Source: Actinophytocola oryzae (GTDB lineage Bacteria; Actinomycetota; Actinomycetes; Mycobacteriales; Pseudonocardiaceae). Taken from it: DNA of 45,003 nucleotides. Positions 17,623 to 24,867 of this stretch are shown here, piece after piece (the stretch's first letter is position 1; every line of letters starts with the position of its first letter). The stretch covers positions 1-45,003 of the forward strand of contig NZ_SOCP01000034.1 of NCBI RefSeq assembly GCF_004364325.1, in the 5' to 3' direction. The notes under the pieces are model-generated. The model made no database searches and was not told where the DNA came from. It saw nothing but the letters and a program-made list of their open reading frames with translations. Position numbers and translations under genes: made by a program.

Positions 17623-18602
17623 TGCTCGATGGACGAGGACGGCTGGTGCTGGCGGTCGACCTGCGCAGGTACAGCCACCAGCCGTACCGGGGGCAGCGCG
17701 ACGCGCAAAACAGGCTGCGGCGCCTGGTCGGTTATGTGCTACGCCGGTGCGGACTGAGCACGGTTCGGGTGCAACGCCAGGAACAGGGCGACGGGCAGCT
17801 CGTGATCTTCCCGGCGTGGGCCGACGACACCGCGATCGCACCGGCGCTGATCCTCGGGCTCCGCGACGGGCTCTACCACCTGAACTTGTTCCCCGGCGCG
17901 TCCGGCCGGATCCGGATGCGCGCAGCCCTGGCACAGAGCCCGGTCTGGCGGTCGGCCAACGGGTACATCGGCGAAGGGATCGTGGACGTCAGCAGGCTGG
18001 TCGACTCGGCCGAGGTGCGAACCGCGCTGGAGACAACGGACCGCAGCGACCTCGCGCTCGCCGTGACGTCGCAGATCCACCGTGGTATCGCGCTGCTCCG
18101 GCCGCCGGGGCTGTCCCTGGCGGAGTTCCAACGCACGGAGGTGGCGATACCGGCTAAGGAATACCGGACAGAGGCCTGGCTGCACGTGCCCGACAGCGGC
18201 CCGGCCCCCGACACGAGGGAGGGCGGTGTCCGCTGGGGCGAGTCCGCGGCGCGGCGGGCCATGAACGGGTACGCCTTGCCAACGATCGCGATCTTGCCAC
18301 TGGCGATCGCGGCCCGGCAGGTGGCGACGCGGAACAAGGTGGAGGAGTGGGCGCTGACCGACCACCGCGGCAGGCAGCACCCGGCGGCAGATGCCCACGA
18401 CTCGTTCGACGAACCGCGCGACCACGGCCAACGCGACCATCACGACGGGCACCATCACGACGGGCACCCGCACCTTGTTGGGCACGGGCACCACAGCGAC
18501 CACGTCGAGCCGTCGGGAACCTGGACCTTCGAATGGCACCACCACCGGTGGGGCCACGCGCACGGAAGCGGCCACGAACCAGGCAATCACCACGGACTCT
18601 GA
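17622..18602 (+). CDS. Class III nucleotidyl-cyclase-like protein with His-rich tail
   Basis: The N-terminal 100 residues resemble a class III cyclase fold: LVLAVDLRRYS places an Asp (D13) where the first metal ligand lies, and QGDGQLVIFP (GDG 56-58) matches the second, GD-type, motif. Residues normally selecting the base are not obvious, so it may be a divergent or inactive cyclase. A middle region of unknown fold is followed by a tail (about 258-326) very rich in His, Asp and Gly, which may bind metal. The gene overlaps the third GTPase by one base (TGATG), so it belongs to the cassette. Together with the CRP-type regulator it suggests a nucleotide signal. The fold call is my inference from two motifs. 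Confidence 0.55.
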   Translation: MLDGRGRLVLAVDLRRYSHQPYRGQRDAQNRLRRLVGYVLRRCGLSTVRVQRQEQGDGQLVIFPAWADDTAIAPALILGLRDGLYHLNLFPGASGRIRMRAALAQSPVWRSANGYIGEGIVDVSRLVDSAEVRTALETTDRSDLALAVTSQIHRGIALLRPPGLSLAEFQRTEVAIPAKEYRTEAWLHVPDSGPAPDTREGGVRWGESAARRAMNGYALPTIAILPLAIAARQVATRNKVEEWALTDHRGRQHPAADAHDSFDEPRDHGQRDHHDGHHHDGHPHLVGHGHHSDHVEPSGTWTFEWHHHRWGHAHGSGHEPGNHHGL

Positions 18603-18788
18603 GCACCCGACACTCCCGCGCTGGCTTCGCGGATGATCCTGACGTGCCAATACCACCGGGTGGCCGCCTGGTTGGGCATCCGCACCACCTTGCACGAGCT
18701 CGAGGACGGCTACTCGCCTTCACCGGTGCGGCCACTGTCGTCAGCTGCGGACAGGACCTGACCGGGCCACATCACTAAACTTCCGCTC

Positions 18789-19574
18789 GTGGAGGAACTC
18801 AGCTACATCGAAGCTTGGCGCACGTGGTGGACCGGGGCGAATGTCAACAAGTTCGAACTCTGGGGTCTTCCGGTTCCGGTGTGGGCGAGAGTCGGCAAAG
18901 TACTTCAGTTCATGGCCGGACTTGCCATCGTGTTGGACCTGATCGGTCCGGAAAACTGAGGGATATCGCCAGGAAGGTCGGTGCCCGGAACTGGGGCGAC
19001 CTCAGGAAACGCGTTGCGGAACAAAGGGTGCGCCATGACTGGCGCAAGACCGTGGCGGACGGGCTGAACTCCAAGCGCATGGCGAGCGATACGGCAAATA
19101 TATTCCGCCTGGCTGCCGTCGAGGTCGCACTCAAACGTGAGAAGCGCCGTTATGCGAACTTCAACGTGCTTCGGGGTGGCGAGGTCACGCAGCCCGTCCT
19201 CACGCCTCTTGAGTTGCGGGACGCGCGTAGAGCGACGAGAACTCGATATCAGCTGGCTGTAGTGATCGTATGCTACGTGCTTGCCGCTCAATTGATCAGA
19301 TACCTGCCCTCCTTTGAGGTGTCGCCTTTCACTGGGACGATCATCGGTGTGATCGTGATCGCGGTGATTGACAGACTATGGCCGTCCTGGAAATGGTATT
19401 ATCCGTTGTCAATAATTTGGGTCGTCATTGGCTCTGGTTATGGCCTGATGGTATACGGAATGGCAGCGACGACAGTGAGGTTGATCGGACGGGATAACGC
19501 TGGCCGGCCTATGCGCTGGATCGCGTTCGCACTTGTTCATCATCGGTTTTCATTTCGATCTGCTCGGCTCGTAG
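18789..19574 (+). pseudogene. Membrane protein gene with two frame changes
   Basis: Reading from GTG 18789 gives MEELSYIEAWRTWW through VLDLIGPEN and a stop at about 18957. One added base in GGAAAACTG would continue E-K-LRDIARKVGARNWGDL in the next frame, which runs as a clear membrane protein (helices near AVVIVCYVLAAQLI, TIIGVIVIAVIDRL, YYPLSIIWVVIGSGYG). Near 19532 a second one-base change restores the first frame and ends it naturally as LFIIGFHFDLLGS and TAG at 19572-19574. The unshifted middle frame instead runs on to 19702 without membrane character. The family is not recognised. It is either a decayed gene or affected by sequencing error. Confidence 0.7.
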
Positions 19575-19944
19575 CTCGGCGAGCCGCACTGACATCGGAC
19601 ATCGACAGGCAACGTCCACACTCAGTTCCACTGGCAGCCTGGCTCCAGCTGTTCGGACCATCCGTCTTACTCACGCGATGGCCGTGCCGTTCATTTCGCT
19701 GACCGTGCTCGTGTCCTCGCGCGCCGAGGTATTCCTTTCGATATCTCGACTACTGCCGCCTGGTGTCATCGGCAAAAGTGAAGGCTTGCCGGACGACGAG
19801 CTTCGGCGCATCGTCAGCGTCCTGACATCGCAGACATTTCTCGGTGACGTCACACTGGGTTGTCCTGATCTTATGCTCTCGGATAGCTTGCCCAGATCGA
19901 TGGAAGTGTCGATCGGGGAAACCGTGGCGAGGGAGGGTGACCGG
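19575..19944 (+). other. Spacer before the VQVG-motif gene
   Basis: An open frame from 19678 runs into the next gene, but its first 89 codons do not look like a protein and no ribosome site precedes it. I treat the stretch as non-coding leader. GGGAGG at 19931-19936 is the Shine-Dalgarno sequence of the next gene. Confidence 0.45.
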
Positions 19945-20340
19945 GTGGTCGAATCTGTTGAGCTTGTTCTCGCGGCGCTGGGCGCGGGTACGGTCGCAGG
20001 GGTGAGCAACACGTCGTCGAAGGCGGTCGTGGAAGCTTACGACGGACTGAAGAGTGCGGTTCGCGCGGCTCTACGCCGAAGGGATGCCCAGCTGGGTGAG
20101 TCGAGCTCGCGAGAGGCGATAATTCTCGATGCGCAACTTGCCGACCCCGAGCAGCACCGAGAAGAGCTGGCCGCCGCGTTGACCAAAGCGGAAGTCGGCC
20201 GGGACGCGGAGGTGCTGGACGCGGCGCGGAAGCTGATGATCCTCACCGACTCCCGTCAGTACAAGAATGACGTGCACGACAACACGGGCGTGCAGGTCGG
20301 TGACCACAACACCATGTCCATCGACCTTCGCTCCATGTAG
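19945..20340 (+). CDS. Small protein with C-terminal RHIM-like VQVG amyloid motif
   Basis: The 131-residue protein begins at GTG 19945, 8 bases after GGGAGG. Residues 4-48 form an Ala/Gly-rich helical segment (ELVLAALGAGTVAGVS, then AYDGLKSAVRAALRRR), residues 50-105 a second helical region, and the C terminus is DNTGVQVGDHNTMSIDL with VQVG at 116-119. This resembles the RHIM core of mammalian RIPK3 (VQVG followed by an Asn-containing turn) and the bacterial amyloid signalling sequences (BASS) found next to NLR-like and effector genes. The same motif opens the next gene 8 bases downstream. I infer that the helical part is an adaptor or effector and the tail templates an amyloid with its neighbour. 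Confidence 0.75.
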   Translation: MVESVELVLAALGAGTVAGVSNTSSKAVVEAYDGLKSAVRAALRRRDAQLGESSSREAIILDAQLADPEQHREELAAALTKAEVGRDAEVLDAARKLMILTDSRQYKNDVHDNTGVQVGDHNTMSIDLRSM

Positions 20341-20348
20341 GTGCCGGC

Positions 20349-21689
20349 ATGGACGTATTCGACAACGTGGGTGTGCAGGTCGGTAACGGCAATCAGCTGA
20401 ATATCCACGCAGTGGACAACGATGTTGGCCTTCTCGTCAGGCATGGGAGCGAACAGATAGCGTTCGACCGCGACAACCGCTTCTACGTGGAGATCAGCAA
20501 CAGGACATCATCGCCCAAACGGCTCGAACTCAGGATCGAAGGCCTGCGCGAGAGTGTGGCGACACTTCATCCGGACAAGACGATCGACCTGCCGGGAGAC
20601 GGGACGGTCGAACGCAGGCTGATTCTTCGGTGTACCGCCACCGAGCCGATGGCCGGGCCGAATCCGTTTCGGGTAGTGGTGACAGACAGGGACACCGGGC
20701 GGGTTCGGGTGCAGAGCGAACAGCTACGCGTCACCATCCCCGCGAATGCGGTAGTGGCCAGTCAGTTGATCCTGGGCAGCCGTGTGTCGTCCGCGGGAAC
20801 CTACACCGCGTCGCTGGAGCTGACGAACAACGGCAACGGGGAACTGCATGTCAGGCCGCGTGTGCACGAGCTGTTCGAGGACACGGCCGATGTTCTTCCG
20901 AAGGAGGCGGTTCGCCTCCGGGGTGAGTGGTTGAACCTCCTTCCCGGGAAGCGTGCCGAAACCCCTGTTGAGATCGACTTCCCCAACCAAGAATGGGCGG
21001 ACCGCACGTGGACGGTTCCCATCAGCATTGAGGTGGAGGACCACGAGTCGGTCGGCGGGGCTCTCGACGATGGCAGTGAGATCACACAGTACGGCGTGTC
21101 CGCCGATCTCGGGCGCACGACGGCAGACCTGGCAAGGCGATTCGGGAGCTGGAACAGACACCACCACCGGGTGCGAGGGATATGGATCCTCGGATGTGGT
21201 CTTCTCCTGCTGATCACCGGATTGCGGGTAGGCTCCGCCGTCGCATCATCGGATGCGGAGTCCGCGGCGGCACCGCGGACCGCAAGCCCCACGTCGGCCG
21301 TCGGCGCAGCGCCCTCGACCACCAAGGTGCGCTACACAGCAATGCCCTGCGCACCGGAAAAATTCGTCGCCATCCTCAGGCCGCTAACCGCGGACGAGGC
21401 CCAAGCTCACGGCGCGTGGCTCCTCGAGGTGGAGGCCGCCCGGTTCGAGCGCTGGGCGAAGGTCAACCCTGTGCTGAGCACCTACGCCGAGGACGGCAAA
21501 CCCCCCGTATACGCCACTAAGCGAGACGAGGCCTGCCCGAAAGTAAAGGCCAGCTACGGCTCGACGTTCACGACCCTCATCTGGGTGGGACCGGTGTCCA
21601 GCCAGGCATCCGTGACGCTCTGCCAAGACCTTAACAGGCCAGCCGGTAACAATATCAACTACGACTGCCTGCTCCTGGCTACGACGTGA
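20349..21689 (+). CDS. Single-pass membrane protein with N-terminal RHIM-like motif and Ig-like domains
   Basis: The 446-residue protein starts with MDVFDNVGVQVGNGNQLNIH, the motif of the preceding gene, with VQVG at 9-12. Residues about 35-235 look like two beta-sandwich (Ig-like, COG1470-type) domains: VEISNRTSSPKRLELRIEG and ASLELTNNGNGELHVRPRV are typical strands. A basic stretch (RHHHRVRG) precedes one membrane helix at 277-295, then a Ser/Ala/Pro linker and a small C-terminal domain with four cysteines (334, 396, 425, 440). There is no signal peptide, so the motif and Ig domains should be cytoplasmic and the cysteine domain outside. I infer a receptor that seeds or receives amyloid from the small upstream protein. 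Confidence 0.8.
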   Translation: MDVFDNVGVQVGNGNQLNIHAVDNDVGLLVRHGSEQIAFDRDNRFYVEISNRTSSPKRLELRIEGLRESVATLHPDKTIDLPGDGTVERRLILRCTATEPMAGPNPFRVVVTDRDTGRVRVQSEQLRVTIPANAVVASQLILGSRVSSAGTYTASLELTNNGNGELHVRPRVHELFEDTADVLPKEAVRLRGEWLNLLPGKRAETPVEIDFPNQEWADRTWTVPISIEVEDHESVGGALDDGSEITQYGVSADLGRTTADLARRFGSWNRHHHRVRGIWILGCGLLLLITGLRVGSAVASSDAESAAAPRTASPTSAVGAAPSTTKVRYTAMPCAPEKFVAILRPLTADEAQAHGAWLLEVEAARFERWAKVNPVLSTYAEDGKPPVYATKRDEACPKVKASYGSTFTTLIWVGPVSSQASVTLCQDLNRPAGNNINYDCLLLATT

Positions 21690-21808
21690 CAACATCCCTA
21701 CGGTTGGGCCAGCCCCACCGAGAGTCGGTGGGGCAGGTGCGTTCGGCGGCCTCAGGCCGCTCGGGTGCGAGGCAGGGCGAGGAACGTGACGACTCAAGGA
21801 AGTTTGGT

Positions 21809-22548
21809 GTGGCCTCTAACATTCTCAAAGGACCGGTCCCGGCCTCGAGTGGTCGGGGGCGGCCGGTCCTCGATCTGCTGGACAAGGCCATCGATCTGCA
21901 GACCCCGCTGGTCCGCAAGAACATCGCCCGGGCCCGCCAGCGCAACCCGGAGGCCACACCCGCGGAGGTCGTCCGCACCCTGGAACGGATGTACGTCAGC
22001 GCCCTGACGGGCACGGGGGCCGCGGTCGGGGGCGCCGCGGCCGCGCCCGCCGTCGGCACCGGGATCGCGCTGGCGCTGTCGGCGAGCGAGGCCTTCTCCT
22101 CGCTCGAGCTGAGCACCCTGTTCGTGCTCTCGGTCGCCGTGGTCCACGGGGTCTGGCTGGACGAGATCGAACGCCGTCGGACACTCGTCATGGGGGTCCT
22201 GCTCCGCCAGCCTGGCTCCGCGACCATCGGCAAGGTCGCCGAACGTACCGGTCAGCACTGGGCCGCCAGCTCGTCAGCAAGGTGCCTGCGGCGACGCTAC
22301 GCCAGATCAACAGCGTCCTGGGCAAGAACTTCATCACCAAGTACGGCACCAAGCAGGGAATCATCGTGCTCGGCCGGGTAGCCCCGTTCGGCATCGGCGC
22401 AATCATCGGCGGCGGCGCCAACGCCACCAGCGCCGCCCTAGCCGTCCGAGCCGCCCGACGCGCCTTCGGCCCTGCACCGCAGTCATGGCCCGCGACAGGG
22501 CTGGAACCCGCTGCCCCCGACACGGGATTCTCGGCTCGTTCCTCATAA
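21809..22548 (+). pseudogene. EcsC-like protein gene with one frameshift
   Basis: GTG 21809, preceded by CAAGGAAG, opens a frame reading MASNILKGP, then DLLDKAIDLQTPLVRKNIAR and a Gly/Ala-rich hydrophobic section (TGTGAAVGGAAAAPAVGTGI). At about 22261 (CACTGGGCCGCC) one extra G would continue HWGRQLVSKVPAATLRQINS into the second frame, which ends VAPFGIGAIIGGGANATSAAL and ARRAFGPAPQSWP with stop at 22546-22548. The later part resembles the EcsC family (Gly-rich segment followed by an Asn and Ala/Arg helix), but I hold this only as a possibility. The single missing base in a G run makes it a pseudogene or a sequencing artefact. Confidence 0.65.
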
Positions 22549-22736
22549 CCAGCGCTCATGACCGGCACCGTGGCCGGCCGGTCACCCTGTGCGCAGAACG
22601 ACACCGCAGCCGCCGTCGCCGCGTTCTTGTCCACTCATCCCAAGGTCAGCGGGTCGACTGCCCCGGCCTGGTCACCGGGGAGGCGAAGCGCATCGTCGAC
22701 ACACCTTTCAGTGGGGTGCCCGCGTGGTGGGGACTC

Positions 22737-22751
22737 CTGACGTGTCGTCAG
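22737..22751. promoter_or_regulatory. Inverted repeat just upstream of the PIN gene
   Basis: CTGACG-TGT-CGTCAG is a perfect inverted repeat ending 15 bases before ATG 22767. It overlaps the expected ribosome-binding region and could be an operator, as is common for PIN toxin loci, or an mRNA hairpin. Confidence 0.35.
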
Positions 22752-22766
22752 TGGGACAGTAGCGTC

Positions 22767-23379
22767 ATGCGGCTGTCGCGCAGTGTCGCCACTGACCAGG
22801 TGGCCGGGGCGCTGGGTGGGGTGGTGCACGCGTTGCGGGATCTGGGCCGAAGCCCATTTGTGCAGGACTATCTGTGCTGGGTCGAGGACTGTGAGACCGC
22901 GTTGGGCGGGGTTCGTCGAGCCGGACGTGGCCACACACCTGTACACGGCCCATTACTGGCGTCTGTTCGACGGGGACTACGACATCGCGTCGGCGGATCC
23001 CGCTCGGCCAGTGCCCGACCCGTGTGGGCAGGAGGCCGCAGCGCAGCTCACGTATCTGACCGCGCTGGCTGCTCAGGTCGAGCGGTCGCGTGCCCTCGCT
23101 GCGTCGCCTGGGCAGATCCTGGTGTATGACACCAACAGCCTGATGCACTACCACCCGCCCGGCGCGATTCCGTGGAACACGGTGACCAAAGCGACCACGG
23201 CACGGCTGGTCGTGCCGCTCGTGGTCGTCGATGAACTCGATGCCAAGAAGTACGCGGGCTCGGAGAAGATGGCCAACCGAGCCGCTGCTGCCCTCCGTGA
23301 ACTGGACAAGATCCTCGACGGCGCGCAGCCAGGCATGCGTGCCCCAGGAAGGGTACGCGTGGAATGCCTCGTGGGCTGA
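22767..23379 (+). pseudogene. PIN-domain nuclease gene, frameshifted and 3'-truncated
   Basis: ATG 22767 opens MRLSRSVATDQVAGALGG and continues to VEDCETALG. Near 22905-22908 a one-base change moves the frame to AGFVEPDVATHLYTAHYWRL. The PIN core follows: ILVYDTNSLMHYHP contains the first acidic residue and RLVVPLVVVDELDAKKY the second acidic cluster. The expected last third of a PIN domain, with the final conserved acidic residues, is absent; the frame stops after VRVECLVG. So the nuclease is broken twice and is probably inactive. PIN proteins are RNases, often toxins. Confidence 0.7.
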
Positions 23380-23577
23380 ATGCTCACGCTGAGTCGCCGA
23401 TGCCGTTCATGACGCGCCACTTACGGTCCGGTTCTTATGTCCGCCACGATAAAGAGTTGACGACAGACGCCACCTGAATTTCGTTACATATGGCAGAATA
23501 TGAACTTGCTCGAAATTCGCCCTGCCGTGAACCCTCGTGCACGCGATGCTGCTGTATCTGAACGAGCACGCGTAACC

Positions 23578-23732
23578 GTGAGAACAAGGCAAGCCGGGCA
23601 GTACAACATCGGGCAGGTAACCGAGGTCGCGAAAAATGGCGCTCCCGGCAAGGATTGTTGGCCATCATCGGCGTGCTCGTAGAGATATTTTGGGCCCATC
23701 GTCGCTCTGCTGGCGTACCAGCAGGACAGTGA
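23578..23732 (+). pseudogene. Mini membrane protein with an Asn/Gly-rich motif, frameshifted
   Basis: From GTG 23578 the frame reads MRTRQAGQYNIGQVTEVAKN and GAPGKD. A single missing base at about 23654 (GATTG) would join it to LLAIIGVLVEIFWAHRRSAG, a clear membrane helix with a basic tail, ending at TGA 23730-23732. GQYNIGQV resembles the short N/G/Q-rich segments used as bacterial amyloid signalling motifs, though less clearly than the VQVG pair. No ribosome site supports the start, and the gene is very small, so the call is tentative. Confidence 0.4.
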
Positions 23733-23752
23733 TGCCGGCGAGACCAGCCGGC
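23709..23752. terminator. Two small hairpins between the convergent blocks
   Basis: GCTGG-CGTA-CCAGC (23709-23722) and GCCGGC-N7-GCCGGC (23734-23752) lie where the plus-strand block ends and the minus-strand chaperone operon ends at 23917. They may terminate either transcript. The rest of 23753-23916 shows no supported gene. Confidence 0.4.
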
Positions 23753-23916
23753 AGAAAGGATGGGTTCAGGTGAGAACGTCAGTCAGAGGGTCGTAGCGCG
23801 GAACCTCGTGGCGAGAGTTGGGATCGACGGCGCAGCCCGTATGGCGAGGACGGCCTCTTTCCAAGATCCCTCTTGGTTATTCCAACCACGGGTGGCCTGC
23901 ACGGAGGACGGTGTCG

Positions 23917-24867
23917 TCATTTCGGAGTTGTGAGCTTCGTCGGCGTGATCAGGAAGGACACGGTGCGGTTGCGTGCCTGGTCCGGGAAAGGGTTCTGTGT
24001 TTGGTCCGCGCTGGTCAGGGTGAATGCGGTAAGAGGAAGGCCACCACTGTCCGCCAGGTGGTTGGCTGCCAACTGAGCTCTGGCCAGGGCGACGGTCGAA
24101 CCGCCCGTTGTTCGGCCTCCTGGTACCGCTGCCGCGTGTCCTACCACTGTTGTCAGCACGTCCATGGTCGCCAGTCTGCGGCCGAGTTCCCCCAACAGAG
24201 CCGTTCCCTCGGCGGTGATGTCGGTGCCACGGCTGAACAGGCCCTGCTCGAAGAGCACCCGGACGTCCGAGTCGTGGACGCTCACCGACACGCCGGGCAT
24301 GGCCAGCGCGTCGGCGATCGCCGCGAGGGTGTCGTTGAGGTGGCTTCGCGCTTCCGCGGTGTCGGTGTCCTGTGCCCTGCGTTCCGACTCCATCGTCGAG
24401 ACGCGTTCCTCGAGGTTGTCGGAACGACGGGTTTCGGCACGCAGCCGGGCAGCCAGGTCGACCGAGGGAGCGGCCGGGTCCGTCGTGTCGATGGCGGTCC
24501 AGGCCAGGCCGCCGGCGGCCAGGACACCGAGGGCCGCCATCGCGGCCGCCAGTCGGCCGGTGTGAAGGAGTGGTGTGGCGCGACGCCTGCCCTCGGTGAT
24601 CTCCCGGATCACACGCCGGCCTGCGGCGGCGGCCGGGTGATCCGGTGTGAGCGCCTGGACTCTCGCCCAGCACTCGTCCGCTTCGCCGAGGTCGCCGCGC
24701 TGTGCGTGCACCCTGGCCAGCAGGTCGAGGGTCGCCTCGGTGACCGCGGCGGGATCGAGGCCGGTCAGGAGGCCGGCCGCCTTGTCGAGGTCGCCTGCCC
24801 GTGCGGCGGACTGTGCCCGGCTCACCGTCAGCCGCGCCGCCAGCGCCGCACGCACCTCGTCGGTCAC
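23917..24867 (-). CDS. TPR-like membrane protein with C-terminal OmpA-like domain
   Basis: The 316-residue protein has a helical TPR-like cytoplasmic part (about 5-80), one membrane helix at 105-124, a likely coiled coil at 138-185, and a C-terminal domain at 195-308 that resembles OmpA/MotB folds (VRVLFEQGLFSRGTDITAEG, then VVGHAA and ALARAQLAANHLA). OmpA domains usually bind peptidoglycan, so it may anchor the system to the wall. It is the last gene of the chaperone operon and overlaps the Hsp70 gene by four bases (GTGA). The typical NxxLSxxRA motif appears in the weakened form ALARAQLAANHL. Confidence 0.82.
   Translation of the reverse strand: MTDEVRAALAARLTVSRAQSAARAGDLDKAAGLLTGLDPAAVTEATLDLLARVHAQRGDLGEADECWARVQALTPDHPAAAAGRRVIREITEGRRRATPLLHTGRLAAAMAALGVLAAGGLAWTAIDTTDPAAPSVDLAARLRAETRRSDNLEERVSTMESERRAQDTDTAEARSHLNDTLAAIADALAMPGVSVSVHDSDVRVLFEQGLFSRGTDITAEGTALLGELGRRLATMDVLTTVVGHAAAVPGGRTTGGSTVALARAQLAANHLADSGGLPLTAFTLTSADQTQNPFPDQARNRTVSFLITPTKLTTPK

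Noticed and set aside
19678..19944. Longer N terminus for the VQVG-motif protein from ATG 19678
   Set aside because: No ribosome site precedes 19678, while GGGAGG sits 8 bases before GTG 19945 and the helical domain begins there.
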